From assembly GCA_947095535.1 (NCBI GenBank), contig OX352772.1, positions 315,900,018-315,964,017 on the forward strand: a stretch of 64,000 bases of DNA, read 5' to 3'. The translations under genes were made by a program, and so were the position numbers. This DNA is from Poecilobothrus nobilitatus. Taxonomy: Eukaryota; Arthropoda; Insecta; Diptera; Dolichopodidae. The first letter of the stretch is position 1. Each line of letters opens with the position of its first letter. Positions 1-12,202 of the stretch are shown in pieces. The notes below the pieces were generated by a model. The model was not told the DNA's origin. It was given only the letters and a program-made list of their open reading frames with translations, and ran no database searches.

Positions 1-179
1 GATTTATTTAAAAATAAATTTATATTATATTAAATTATTTTAAAATATTTAAACCTAAAAGTCAGCATAAAAATCAGTTTTTACCCAATGTAATATTCTT
101 ACTTTATTGTAAAAACAAAGAATTTTTTATATCATTATACCCATATATGAAAATATTATTCAAGACTATACTAAATTTG

Positions 180-970
180 TCAGTACGTTTGTGACACCTT
201 AAAGGAGTCGAGCTAAATATAGACTCAAGTGTATGCATCGAATTTGAATCGAATTTTAAGTCGATTAAGTAATGTACATACATATAAAAGTAATTGTCTG
301 TCCGTCACCACGATATATAAAAAATAAAGGAGCTAGGATTCTGAAATTTTTTTACGTCACGTAAAATTGTTAGTTTCGCTATTTTAATCCAACTTCTTTT
401 TTATATGTAAATAAGTTAGTGACTATTGAAGGTATGTATCTGAAATTTTGTGAAAAGTTATCAAATTGCATGATAATAACTTCTGTAAAATTTGGTTGTG
501 CTGGTGCGAAAGCTTTGCTTACATGCCAACAACTTTTATAAAATTTATTTGGTTTAGAGCAGCAAGTTAAGGAAGCTGCCATACAACTTCTTTTTGCATA
601 TAAGCATAATTTATATACCCATAACTTGGTATTCAAAAAAAAAACTAAAAAATAAAACTACACATATGAAATTTTCTAAAAAATTATCAAGTTTAATGGC
701 AATAACATCTATGAAGTTTTGCTCTAGCAGAACAGGTTCTGACTTCTTGCACGTCTTTGAACTTAATGAAGGTAGGCGTCTTACAAAAAATGGTCAAGTT
801 TTATAGCAATAACTTCTGTAAAATATAGTTGGTTGAACGCAACAGTTTCGAGTAGCTGTCATACAATTAAAAAATTTTCATTATGTCAGTACGAATGTCA
901 GTACGAGTCATCCAAAATTTTGTAAAAGATGATCAAGTTTTATGAAAATGGAATATATTATGTTCATACG
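180..970 (+). repeat. Degenerate interspersed repeat, family D (fly-style)
   Basis: The left part (about 186-300) has 'GTACGTTTGTGACACC', then 'AAGTCGATTAAG' and 'CTGTCTGTCCGTC'. That is the same order of motifs as the better copy near 16.3-16.7 kb and resembles a repeat layout common in fly genomes. From about 430 to 960 a phrase of the type 'ATCAAGTTTTATGGCAATAACTTCTGTAAAAT' recurs three or four times (about 460, 685, 795 and 930), so the right part is a decayed internal tandem repeat. Chance open frames at 379-636 (minus) and 594-806 (plus) lie inside it and are not taken as genes. Class unknown; boundaries approximate. Confidence 0.45.
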
Positions 971-3900
971 GATATCTTAGAGTTGATACAGTCAACAGTA
1001 CTCTACTGTACTCTTCCTCGTTACACAAGAATTTAATTTAGGCATTAGGCGATTAGGAATTTTTAAAATAATTTGCTTTAGAATATTTTAAAAATAAGTT
1101 GAAAAAATGTTGTCAGTCTCGAATGGAAATGGTTTTGAGTTTAGGATGATAAAATTATAGTTAAACTATTTCACTGCTTGACTGATCAATTTTTACATCA
1201 TTCGATTTTTTATTCCCGAATTTTAATTTAATAATTTATATTATTGAAAGTAATTTATTTTTTGATGTTAAAATGAACCCAATGATAAATACTTAATATA
1301 CAAATCAGAATTAAAAGATTAATAAAAGTGTTTAACTATTTTCGGAAGTTAAGAAATTTGAAGCAAAAGTGAAGAGCAAAATAAGAATTAAAATAAAAAA
1401 AAAGTAATAAATATATAATATAAAATTTGATTTTTCGAACCTATCTGAAACCTATATAAAAACTATAATTTCATTTTTGTATTTCATATATATGTTTAAA
1501 ATTAACTATAACATCCTGTCTCCGTATATGCAATCAACAGATATAATACATTTTTAATTAAATATTTTGTATTAGAGGAAATTTAATATTTTTAATAGTT
1601 TTTTGTTTTTTTATTTTTTTGCAATTTTTAATGAACTAAAATAATTTTATTTAACAATTATTCGTAACTAATTATTCAAAAATAAATTTTACTTTGAACT
1701 TCATAATTTTTAATAGCATTGACCTTTTTGTATATGTATAGATATATATATATATATATAGTATATACCTAACTTCAATATTATTTTAACTAATTTAGCA
1801 TACCCATTAAAATTATAAATAAAACAAAACAAAAAAAAATAACGATAAAGAGTTCCGGTGTTTGTGCAATATGCACATAACCTTTTACACCTCAGTGCAT
1901 ATTCGATTTAATCAATAACACATTGAAAATAAAAAAATACATTACGAATGATTATTACACCGGCCTCATCAACAAATGCTCTTAAGATTTAAGTTACTAT
2001 TAACAAAAAAAAAAACAAAACATAAAACCCTCTAAAAACTCTAAACAATAATAAAAAGAAAAACAAAACAAACAAACAAAAAAAAAATTTTATGAACTTC
2101 ACGCAATTTTTACCTTAACTATTTCCTTGCGGTTAACAATTTTTCCATAATTCCTCGTCTTGTCGTTTTCTCCCTTGATATTTAATTGTACTGTGTTGTG
2201 GAATAGAATTCTTGTGAGATTTTTATGTATATAAGGTAATGTATTTATGGGGTTTAAAAATACGTGATAGACTTTAAGTTGTAGATTTTATTTTATTTTT
2301 AAAACCAAATGCATTTTTATGTTTTTTTTTTTTTTTTGTATCAATCAATTGACCTTGATCGAATTTTAATTTAAACTATTTATACAGGTAAATAATAGAA
2401 TGTATATAGAAGGTAAAATGAAGTATGATATTTTACTTGTTATATATTCAGGTGAACTGAAATATAGATTGAATATATATAGTTGTGTTATAATATTCAT
2501 TCCATGTATATAAAATAAAAATATAATGAAAAACATTTTCTAAGATAAAAATCTATTCGGGTAAAAAGGTAACAAAATAATGTTGTTGGTCTATGAATTT
2601 AAAATGGTTCAAAGTTGTAAAAACCTGTAAAGTGTAATTCAATTTTTTAATATATTGTCTAACTTGTCTGTTGTTTAACATATTTATGAAATACGGTTTA
2701 AAAAAAATTAAAATTCAACATTATTTTCTGAGTTTATTAGTTAATAGGTTTTTTTTTCTTGTAAATTTTTATTTTATATTTTTTTTTTATAATGGGGTAA
2801 AATTGTTACCAATTAGGGATACCAAATTTTAAACAGATCACATTATTTTTTTTCAGCAAAAAAATATTTTAATTTAAAAATTAACAAAGCATTATTTATT
2901 ACAAGATCGGATTATAGTTACGGATACTTTCGAAATTAATTAATTTCCAAAATTGCATATTTATGGGCGTGGAAAAGTTTTTGTCACATTTATTACATAA
3001 AAGTTATAAAGGCTTCAAAATATTGAGCAATTATTGCGATATTAATTATTCATTTTTTTTTTTCCTTTTTTAAGCAATTTTTTATTTGATATTATTAAGG
3101 TTTTTAGTTGATAGAAGTTTTTTTTTTTTGTTTTATATTTAAATGCGAAAAAAATGTTTTCAAAACTATATACTCTAAATAAACTTTTTTAAATAAATTT
3201 TAAATATTTTTAATAGTTGAGACAAAATTATGTAGTTTTTTAATGGATTTTGTTTTGTTTTTACCTTTTTTAATTGTATTTTGAAAAATTTTCATAATAT
3301 CTAAAGACCGGATACTTTTTTTTTTTTTTTTTTTATTTATTTCATAGCTACTGTCGTTATTGTTATTATTGTTGAACAGTTTGTACATAGCTGTGATTAT
3401 TGTTGAAAAATTTTAATAGTTTTAAATTTAAAAAAGTTTTACAAAATGTGTAGGAAAAAAAGTTGATTTTTATTTTTATTCTGTTGTTTGATAGAAGATA
3501 AAAGACTTTAAATAAAAATTTAACAAAACAAAAAAAAAAAAAAAAAAACAAAGGTAAAGGTAAAGACAAAATGTTATAGTTGGTATTGTAAGAGCATTAT
3601 ATTTGCAGATCTAATGATATCTTTAAATAAAAAAAAAAATTACTTAATGGCAGTTTATGGCAGTTTATTTTGTTGTGATTTTTGTGAATACATTAATCAT
3701 TAAGTACTATATAGACAAACATTATTATTGTATTATTAAAAAATTTGCATCATTAAAATGCAAAAAAAAAAAAAACCAACAAATAAAAAACCAAAGTTAT
3801 AAAAATTACTTTAGAATTAAGAAGTTTATAAAAAGAAAATAACTTAAGCTTAGACTGGTTTGTATTTTTATTTACTGGTTTTTAAAACTTATCAAATTAT

Positions 3901-4337
3901 GTGAAGGTGAAAGAAAAGATTAATTCCTTAAGGCAATATATCTTGATTGACATTGAAATTTTATTGAAGATTTAAAATCAATAAAAAAAAAAAAAAAATA
4001 GCTAGAATTGGTAAAATTAAAACAAAAATGTTAAATAAAAATTAAATAAAATTGACAAAAAAAAAAAAAAAACTGTGGTTGATTAAAAGTCATATCATTA
4101 TTTTTTTATTTTTGATTTCCTTTTTATGTATTTTGCATGTAAAAAAGAAATTTTAATATTTATTGTAAGTATACTTAGTTTAATAATTAATGAAAAAGGT
4201 GATTTTTCAAATGAAAATAAAATATTATTTAACATATATTTCATATTTATAATCATATTTCTATAACAATTGATGAAAAATCAATTCAAGGGAAAATTTC
4301 TCGCACATGATTTATTCGTTTTAATAAAAATTTATAA
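971..4337. other. A/T-rich spacer, no gene seen
   Basis: Very A/T-rich sequence with poly(A)/poly(T) runs (for example 3316-3334, 3530-3549, 3986-4000) and a (TA)n microsatellite near 1743-1760. The short open frames here are lysine-, asparagine- or phenylalanine-rich products of homopolymers. I see no coding, RNA or mobile-element signal. Confidence 0.6.
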
Positions 4338-4482
4338 GGAACTTCGGTGGCATAGTGTGAACGATAAAAACGTATGAAATATACTGCGAACACCGAGGGT
4401 GCGTGGATTCAAACCCTACACATGTGATAAGAATAATTCCCTCTTACGATATTTACAGCTACACCTGGGAAGGAAAGATTAT
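4338..4482 (+). mobile_element. SINE family 1 copy, degenerate, full head
   Basis: The tRNA-like head keeps a box-A-like stretch ('TGGCATAGTGTGAACG', about 4349) and a box-B-like stretch ('GGATTCAAACC', 4405-4415). It is followed by the family's conserved body 'GATAAGAATAATTCCCTCTTACGATATTTACAGC'-type sequence. It aligns along its length with the intact copy at 10181. The 3' part diverges into a different tail that recurs inverted near 4936-4968. Non-autonomous: it would depend on a LINE reverse transcriptase in trans. Confidence 0.75.
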
Positions 4483-4968
4483 ACCACTCCTGGTTATATA
4501 CAGACAGATACAGGCAATCTTGTAGAAAATATTTAACGAAGTCCACCTAATAATGATGTTTGTAAAATAATATTTCTCTATTTTCTAGAATTCTTTTATT
4601 TTTTTGTTTTTATTCAGTGCATATAAAACTTAAAAATATGACTTCGCTTTTTTATTATTTAGTTTAGTGTGCTTTAATCGAAGTGGATGTGTATTTTTCA
4701 ATTTCAATAGAGTTTTTTTAAAGCTTAATTTTGAGCATGAAAATAATTAAATTTTTTAAAAACGATTTTCACAGTTAATAGAAAATATTCTAAATATAAA
4801 AATAATATCATTTATTATTTTCTATACTGCAGAGCAAGCATTAAGATCCTTCACCTTTTTAAGATCCTTTGAAAAATTCTGTTTTTTCATACTAAAATGC
4901 CTAAAATTTGATTCTTATTTTTTAAATTCTCTCTCTACAAGATTACCTGTATATAACCAGCAGTGGTT
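4476..4968. repeat. Inverted pair of SINE-tail-like arms
   Basis: The left arm (about 4476-4519) contains 'CCTGGTTATATACAG' and 'CAATCTTGTAG'. The right arm (about 4936-4968) is the reverse complement of this with a 10-bp difference ('CTACAAGATTACCTG', 'TATATAACCAGCAGTGGT'). Beyond the right arm the minus strand reads like a SINE body ('GTGACAAGAAAATAG'). The simplest reading is two copies of the same tail in opposite orientation, not the ends of one transposon. Confidence 0.5.
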
Positions 4969-6240
4969 TCACTATTTTCTTGTCACATTTATAAATATAT
5001 AAACTAATAAAAAAAAAAAAAAATTCCGTAAGTGCTAATATCTAATTATGGCAATGAGATTGGGAGTCACCATCACACACTATAAAAGAAGAACGATCTC
5101 TCTAACCAACGAATAGAATTAGTTGAAAACGCCCAAAAGAAACCCAAGTTTTAACCATTATCTTTCATTATTAGTAAAAATTTGTATGCCTACTATAATT
5201 CTTTTCTGTTTTCTAAAATAACAAAAGGACTTTGTCCATTTTCAAAATAATAAGAATTATTATTAAAGATTTTGCAAGGCTGTATATAAATCAAATTATA
5301 TCCAATCCAATTGATCAAGTGTATTGAGAACATTATAAAATTAAACATGAAATGATTTTAAAATCACAATATCCGATTTTACTTTTCAAAATTTTTTATA
5401 TTTTATTAATCTAGTTTTTAAAATTTTATTAAAGTTTAAAGTAAAGTATATCTTTATCGTATCGTAAAGTATCAATATTTTGGAAATATTGATTTTTGTT
5501 GTTTTTATAAATAAAGTAATACATTTTAAATACGTTCATACAAATATGAGATTTGGAGAAAATAAAATTATTTAAAAACTTGTAATGTATTAAAAACACC
5601 TTTTGTTTTCTCTTATTTCAAATAAAAAATAAGTAAAATTCGTATTAACAAAAATTACAAGTTTTTTTTTTCTTTTTTTTTAATTTTCCTGAATCGAAAT
5701 AACTTTTACCACATAGTATAACTCTTTCAAACCAGATGAATTTATTAGAAACACAAAAAAAAAAATTAATAAAATTTTTATTTCATGAGTGAACAATATA
5801 ATAAAATAATTTTTGGCGTTATTGAAAAAAAAAAAAGAAAAAAAAAACAAAATTATGAACAGGTCCAGATCAAGTGTAATGAACTCTTTTTTTAATTCAC
5901 CTTCAACTTTATTAAAAAAAAAAAAAAAAATTAACAAAATAATAATATTGTGAACATGCAAAAATCTTCCGTAATTATTGAATTTTTGAAAATTTGAATA
6001 TTTTTTTTTTATGTACATATATATAAAAAGTTTATTTTGTTAATTTAATAATAACTTTTAATCAATTTTAACATACAGTTCTACTTCATCATCTATTTGC
6101 GGTTTTATCTATTTTTAAACTTTTTTACGGGTTGGGTACGGAATTCCAAAAAAAATAATTTTCAGAAATAAAAATTCAAAAATTCAAAATTCAAAATAAA
6201 AATTCAAAATTTAATGGCAAGCAATTTAAATAAGTTGACC
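4969..6240. other. A/T-rich spacer, no gene seen
   Basis: Homopolymer-rich spacer. A slightly more complex block at 5030-5160 gives no recognisable protein or RNA. The frame at 5680-6018 (minus) is a poly-phenylalanine/lysine artefact of A/T runs. Confidence 0.55.
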
Positions 6241-6274
6241 TGCCGCCGCCCACAAACTCCTTCTTAACAATTTA

Positions 6275-6560
6275 TTGAAACCCTGATTTTGTAACCAACT
6301 ATATAAAATCGCTCTTATTTTAGAATCTCACATATACATATAATATACACAAATATATTTTATAATATAAAAAGTTTATAATAACTCTGATTTTGAATTC
6401 AACTTTAAAATTCCTCCTAGGTACTTCCTCCTAGGAATTTCGCGTAGGTACATAGATATATACACATTTTGAAAAAAAGCGAACATCCTGATTTTGTAAT
6501 CATCTATAAAATCCTTTCTAATATTTTTTTTACGTGCATATTATGTAATTATATAAGATA
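6275..6560 (+). repeat. Family C tandem repeat, about 100-bp period, three copies
   Basis: The phrase 'CTGATTTTG' occurs at 6283, 6387 and 6488 (spacings 104 and 101 bp). It is followed each time by a 'TAACCAACTATAAAATC'-like stretch and a 'CCTCCTA/ATCTC' segment. Single or partial copies of the same unit recur near 47.94-48.07, 51.73 and 54.57 kb. Inside it, 'CTTCCTCCTAGG' is duplicated at about 6410-6435. Class unknown. Confidence 0.65.
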
Positions 6561-7055
6561 GTCTATAGAAAACATTGCCTTATCGGATATGTTTTGTGAA
6601 AATTTTTTTTTTTTTTGAAATTATGACACCACCTCATTGTTTACAGTACATAAAATAGAATTAAAGAATTCGATAAAAAAAACAACCTATAATTAAACTC
6701 AATATTAAAAGTTGATTGTTATTTTGTAATAACTATAACAAGAGTATATTTACATATAATTTAAACAGAATCCTAGAACTTTCCATGTTTGTGTTTACTG
6801 GGTTTTCAAAATGTTTTATTTAAAATTTTTTTTTATCTTATTCTATGTGTGCATATGTATCTATACCGTAAATAAAATTGAAAATTATTTCCAAAATATG
6901 AATTATCTAAGTATAGGTATTTGTATTTATTTATATGTTTCGGCGGCCTTAAAAAGAAACTTTATATGCTGTCTTAAATTTATATAATCTTTTAACAATA
7001 TGAACAAATTTTAAAGAATACTTAAATTATTTAAAAAATATTTGACATACAAGAT
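6561..7055. other. A/T-rich spacer, no gene seen
   Basis: Nothing beyond simple A/T-rich sequence. Confidence 0.55.
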
Positions 7056-7143
7056 GCAAGATGCTTCTAATTGTTTAATCTATAGTCTTAGGTATAGATA
7101 GTGCAAGATATTTCTAATTGTTTAATCTATAGTCTTAGGTAAA
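7056..7143. repeat. 47-bp tandem duplication
   Basis: The unit starting 'GCAAGATGCTTCTAATTG' at 7056 is repeated from 7103 ('GCAAGATATTTCTAATTG'). Both share 'TTTAATCTATAGTCTTAGG'. Two copies, few differences, so a fairly recent local duplication. Confidence 0.85.
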
Positions 7144-7275
7144 AATTAAGCTGAATTGATAAAAATTGACTATACACAATACTCAAATTTAAAAGATTTT
7201 CTACGAATTTCCTTACAGACTAAATGCAGTTTACATTATACATTAAAATATAAAAATAAATTAAATTGTTGAAGA

Positions 7276-7506
7276 CATCCAGCCATTGGTGCAGTGGTTG
7301 ACGCACCGCTTCTCATTCATAAGCGAATGAGAGGTCTCGGGTTCGATTCCCGGCTGGGTACAATAATTATAATATAAATAAAAAAAAAATATTGATATAT
7401 CGCAATATATAAATACTTAATATATCACATTCCTACCAGGAAACAGGGGTTATAGCTACCTTGCACATTTATGTACCACGGTACCTGTATATAAATAAAT
7501 AAATAA
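7276..7506 (+). mobile_element. SINE family 2, complete copy with target-site duplication
   Basis: A 231-bp tRNA-derived SINE. The head (about 7280-7360) has a D-arm-like stem GTGC/GCAC, box A 'TGGTGCAGTGG' and a perfect box B with T-arm 'GGGTTCGATTCCCGG', so internal RNA polymerase III promotion is expected. The first bases CATCCAG can pair with the CTGGGTA that follows the T-arm, as an acceptor stem. The anticodon region instead folds as CTCATTC/GAATGAG, unlike a true tRNA. The body ends in 'CACATTTATGTACCACGG' and an (AAAT)n tail. It is flanked by AAATTGTTGAAGA (7263-7275) and AAATTGTTGAAAA (7507-7519), a 12/13 match, as expected from LINE-driven insertion. The parent tRNA is not assigned. 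Confidence 0.87.
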
Positions 7507-7539
7507 AAAATTGTTGAAAAATTAATATTTAATGTTGTT

Positions 7540-7720
7540 GTCGTTTCGAAAAGGCCCTTCCAACTGCCCTTACATTTAGACCTTGCGACATATTGTGCTC
7601 CCCTGATCAGTGATCCCTTCGGTGATCCCTTCGTCAATTACAGTCTCTTGTCGTGTCAACCTATATTCTTCACCATCCTGTATACGAGTAATTATAGAGT
7701 TGGTTGAACAAGAATCAATA
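7540..7720 (-). other. G+C-richer block with a coding-like frame, origin unknown
   Basis: This block stands out from its surroundings in base composition. On the minus strand a frame without stops reads ...IQDGEEYRLTRQETVIDEG... between about 7705 and 7575. It includes a 12-bp duplicated segment (EGIT EGIT) and stops in ...ICRKV. The sequence 'CGTATACAG' just before IQDG's DG would be an acceptable splice acceptor. There is no convincing donor before the stop. I do not recognise the protein. It could be a retroelement 3' piece, an exon relic or chance. Another minus frame (7425-7637) overlaps it and runs into the SINE, so that one is rejected. Confidence 0.2.
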
Positions 7721-8975
7721 TTTTATCTTTATTTTTAGTTATAATTTTGGCACCACAATTTAAATAATCTGATAAATGAACTTACTATAGGTACTATATA
7801 ACCTGTTATCTAATAATCTAAAATAAATTCTAACATCTGTAATTATTTTTGGCATAGTAATAAAAATTCTTCTTTATTTTATTTTTTTTTTAAATTTTGC
7901 TTTAACATTAGCATATTTCCGGTAAGTATTCACTAAAAATCTCAGAAAAGTATTAAAAAAAAAAATTTTTAAATTAAAAAAAAAAATTGAATTAATTTTT
8001 TTTTTTTCAATTGTAAGATATTATTTTGACATTTGAAGGTTGCTATTTATAATTATAATTTTATAAAGCCACTTAAAAAAGTTTTATTTAACAAATTAAA
8101 GGTGTAGATTAAAATCAGTAACCAACCAAAAAAAAAAATTTTTTTTTCTATTCAATAAAAAAACTAAGACAAATTTTTCATCAAATCATTTGCATATTCG
8201 TTTATCATACATCCACACAAACATACTTTAATAAAACTAAAATAGATAAAAATGCGACGGAATTAGACGGAATGCGATTAATTGAATATTATATTACAAT
8301 GGTAAGCGAAATAATAAAGTCAAAGTGGGTAGTAATTATTGTTTTAATTCATTTTTGTTTTCTGTTTATATTTGACAAAAATTATTGGTGAATCGCCAGG
8401 CTTTGCAGAATTCACTTTGATTGACTTTAAACAACTAATAATACACATTGAATTTTAAACTAAACATAAAATTTATTTTATTTTTTTTTTTGGTGAATTA
8501 AAATGCACTTGAGTTGGGGTAATTGTGCACCTTTTGTTAATGGATATTTTGTTGTTATAAATTTCTCCTTAAAACTAAAAATCTTTAAATCAAAGTAAAC
8601 GTGAAAATGAACAACTAAAATATAAAAAAAAGCAAGAAAAGTGTGCCATGTTTAGAACTATGTGTGCTATGTGCTAGAAATGTTTATACATTGTTCTTCA
8701 AAAATAAACAAAGTACTTGTTGGTTGTATTTATAAAATATTTATTTTAATTTGTCGCGAAGAAATGAACATCGATTTAAAATTAAATTTAAAGTGTATAG
8801 GAATAAAACGGAGACAAAAAAGTTGATTAAAAATAATAAATTGTAATAAACAAACAAAACTGTTTTTTTATGGCTGAAAAATATTGGCGCAAAATTAAAA
8901 ATAAATTGAAATCAAATTGGTGTTTTTTCGAAATTTGAATCAATTTTGCCGAATTATGTTTTTTTTTTACTTTAT
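7721..8975. other. A/T-rich spacer, no gene seen
   Basis: Homopolymer-rich; nothing recognised. The minus-strand frame 8827-9012 runs into the neighbouring SINE and is not a gene. Confidence 0.55.
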
Positions 8976-9130
8976 TCCCCTGACACATAAATGTGACAAG
9001 GAAACACATCATTTTCTTTTCAGACGTGGCTGTAAAGGTCGTAAAGGGGAATTATTCTTACGACGTGTAAGCTCACACTCTTTTACAGCGTATGCTTTAC
9101 GCTTTTACCCACTAGGCCACCGAGGTCCCT
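8976..9130 (-). mobile_element. SINE family 1 copy, minus strand
   Basis: Reading the plus strand gives the family in reverse: a tail-side 'ACATAAATGTGACAAGGAAA', then 'GGCTGTAAAGGTCGTAAAGG' and 'TTCTTACGACGTGT'. Then comes a degenerate box B, and the head ends 'CCCACTAGGCCACCGAGG', the complement of box A. The full span from head to tail is present. The plus frame 8917-9162 is the antisense of this SINE. Confidence 0.85.
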
Positions 9131-10164
9131 TACTTATTTTAAAAATAGAAAACATTACTTAATTTTTATTTAGAGTTAAAAAACTTAAAAACTTTTTTAT
9201 TTTTTAACCTCCATGGTTTAAAAAATATTTACTACATCTCGTACATATAGTATAGGGTTGATTTAAATAATAACTTTCCATCTACTTTATGAACAATATA
9301 AAAAATTCACTGTATCAATCATTTTGTATATCGCTGTACACATTTATGAACTTTTATGTATAGTGTATAGATATGTTCATGTGTAAATTTTAAATGATTT
9401 TTAAGATTTTATCCATTGATGGTTGGCGCGTGCCTTATTCAATTTATAATTTTCGTTCGCAACAATATATACAGATTAAAATCATTACTACCGCGCCCTT
9501 TTATTGTTTGTCTGATCATATTATTAATCCGTTCTTGAAATTTTTTAAACTATAGAGAACCAGCCTCTCAATTTTCTTTTATGTTTGTTTTGGATCAATT
9601 TATACAAATTTGAAGGTATGTATCATTTCATATCAATTTTTATTAAAATTTTTGTTAATACAATCCGGTTCTATATGACTTTAAGTAAATGCAGTGATTT
9701 AAAATAATTTAGGTGACAATAATTATGGTTTTTTTCTATAGTATCTGGAATTATTAGTAACGTTATAGATTAATATATTTATGATTTGTTATGACTTATG
9801 AATATTTAGTAAGGTATTGTAAAACAAAAAAAAATTTCAGTAGTTTCATAATGTATTTTATAATCTATTTAGTGGCAATTACCGAGGAATTAAGTCCACA
9901 ATAAACAATGTAATAAATACGTAAAATGGAAGATATTCTGTATCAATAATTTGTAAATAACTGCACATTTATTTTTGGAATTTTGCGCACAAAAAATTTA
10001 TGGAAAACGCATATTACATATTTCCTTTTCATTTATAATTTAACAGTTTTCTGTTAAAAAAAATTAATTGCGTAAAAATTTCTGTTGCGCACTTAATTCA
10101 TAGCACGATATTTAATCATATTTTTTTATGTTAAACTTTATAAAAATTTAAGAAAATTTTATTT
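9131..10164. other. A/T-rich spacer, no gene seen
   Basis: Nothing recognised. A moderately complex block at 9415-9545 has no open frame of interest. Confidence 0.5.
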
Positions 10165-10179
10165 AATAATGTATGGAAT

Positions 10180-10374
10180 TGGCCTCGGTGGCCTAGTGGG
10201 TAAGAGCATATAAAATACGCTGTAAACACCGAGAAAGTGTTGGTTCGAATCCCACACACGTCGTAAGAGTTATTCCCCCTTACAACATTTACAGCCACAT
10301 TTAAACATCAACGGCTGTGTAATTTCCTGTCCACATTTATGTGCAATGCATAAAAAAAAACAAAGAAACAAAAA
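10180..10374 (+). mobile_element. SINE family 1, intact reference copy with target-site duplication
   Basis: The best copy of the family. The head starts 'GGCCTCGGTGGCCTAGTGGG' (box A region, 10181-10200) and carries a perfect box B 'GGTTCGAATCC' (10242-10252). The body is 'CGTAAGAGTTATTCCCCCTT', then 'CATTTACAGCCAC', then 'GGCTGTGTAATTTCCTGTCC'. The tail is 'CACATTTATGTGCAATG' followed by an A-rich end. It is flanked by AATAATGTATGGAAT (10165-10179) and AATAATGTATGAAAT (10375-10389), a 14/15-bp target-site duplication. The head is tRNA-derived, so transcription by RNA polymerase III is expected. The minus-strand frame at 10270-10473 spans the SINE body and right flank and is not a gene. Confidence 0.9.
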
Positions 10375-10389
10375 AATAATGTATGAAAT

Positions 10390-12202
10390 GTGTTTGGTTC
10401 TGAAATGTTTATTAGAACATTTAAATATGTTACACCCACCCAAGTTATACGTACATATTATCATATTTTTCAAGATTTAAATTTTTAATGTATTATTTTA
10501 TTCCAACACTACATTGTAGAAAGAAAAATTGATGTGTAACTCTGATGTAATATTGTTTTTATAGCAATTATTTACACATTCTTACGAGTAGCGAAGCATT
10601 TTAAAAATATATCATTATTTTTACATAAAAATTTATGATTTTTGACAGAATTGTTTTCTTACAGAAAATTGTGTGAAAATACACTTCAATTTTGATCCTT
10701 TAGAAATTAAGAATCCTTTAAAAATTTAATCCTGAATATTTACATATATACATATTATTTTCAAAATATCTTCAAAAAATGTGTAAAATTGGTTTCAGGT
10801 GCTTTATAATAGTATGTATACATATAATCTTTTTAAGTTATAGGTGCTATATCATTATAGGTACTATGTTAAATTATAGGTGCTAATCACATAGCTTTTA
10901 AATGAAGAAAAAGTATAAGAAATACAAAAATATTTTCAAAGATTTTACTCCTATATGAACATTTCAAGTTTTTACGTGCACTTTAAACGTATGGGGATTA
11001 AATGTTTGCAAAAACCATAAATTTAAATTTAAAATAAAAAAAACGTGCTTACCTTCTTTGATATATTTAAGTTTAGAAAATTGTCTTGCAATTTACGGTG
11101 TTAGTTGTAAATTATAGTTATTTAATGAAATTTTAGTTTTAAGCATTATTGAATAGGTTTAAAGCTTTAATAAAATTGAGACTGTAACTCTAGAACGGAT
11201 GGCTAATTTTCCATGTAAAATATTATTTAAAATGTAATTAACATACGTTAATTTTATTAGTAACGATATGCAAACAAGAGGATATACAATCATGCTTGAA
11301 ACAGAATGAGCGAAATTATTGAGCACATTTTTTCAAGTTCAAATATTTTCTTCTAGTCGGTTTTTTTGTTTTTTTTTTTTTTATTGATTATACTTTAAAA
11401 CTGAATGTTAAAGGTTCGAAATCACGGAATCAAAAATATAGTATCGTACTTTAGATAATTAATTACTCATTGCAGTTATTTTAGTATATTTTTAGATTTC
11501 CGTTTAAATTTTAAAATTTTTGTTTAAATTCAATAAAGATTTTAAACATAATCATTCCAGATCTTAAGTTTTAAATTTTAAGGATTTTTTTAATAAAAAA
11601 CAAAAAAAACTTTTAAAAAAATAATAATCTATGAATATTTTTACACCTAAAAAAAATAAGTTAGAATATAATAATTATATCTGAATTTAACAGCAATTAT
11701 ACTCACTTTTTATAAATTTTATATAATACATTTGTGAATTAACAGTGTAAACAGTTAACACTTTTTAAAATCCAACATACATTATAACAACCACATATTA
11801 TGACATTAAACACTTAAATTTTTGTATTTAAATTTAGGTACATAAGCACAATTTATTATAAAGTCAAAAAAATTGCTTAGAGCTGTCATAATTTGGAACA
11901 TTTAAATAATCAAGTTGAGACCTTCCTTAATAACTTCCCCTAATCGTGTACAAAAAAAACTCTAATGTTAAGTCAAAAGTGCAATGAATAATGCTTGTTT
12001 TTATAATTATTAAGTTGTTCAAAAATACAAAAAAAAACAAAAACGTGACAATATTTTCAAGAAAAACGAACATGATAAAACAATTTAATAATAATCTATA
12101 AACAAAAAAAAAATTAATTAGATCCAATAAAATGAATTGTTTTGTCTATATAGTCTATGATATATAGAAAGATTCTTTGTTCTGTTAAAATTTTCTGTTT
12201 TT
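10390..12202. other. A/T-rich spacer, no gene seen
   Basis: Only simple A/T-rich sequence, with a short 'TTATAGGTGCTA/TATAGGTACTA' triplication near 10835-10890. The minus-strand frame 11927-12127 is homopolymer-driven. Confidence 0.55.

Noticed and set aside
4476..4968. A 490-bp TIR transposon between the inverted arms
   Set aside because: The arms differ by an indel, have no target-site duplication, and both look like SINE tails in opposite orientation.
5680..6018. 112-codon minus-strand frame, longest in the window
   Set aside because: Runs of phenylalanine and lysine produced by poly(T)/poly(A). No domain, no splice or promoter context.
7276..7360. Functional tRNA gene
   Set aside because: Boxes A and B and a T-arm are present, but the anticodon arm does not fold with a 7-base loop. 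A SINE body, tail and target-site duplication follow, so it is a SINE head.
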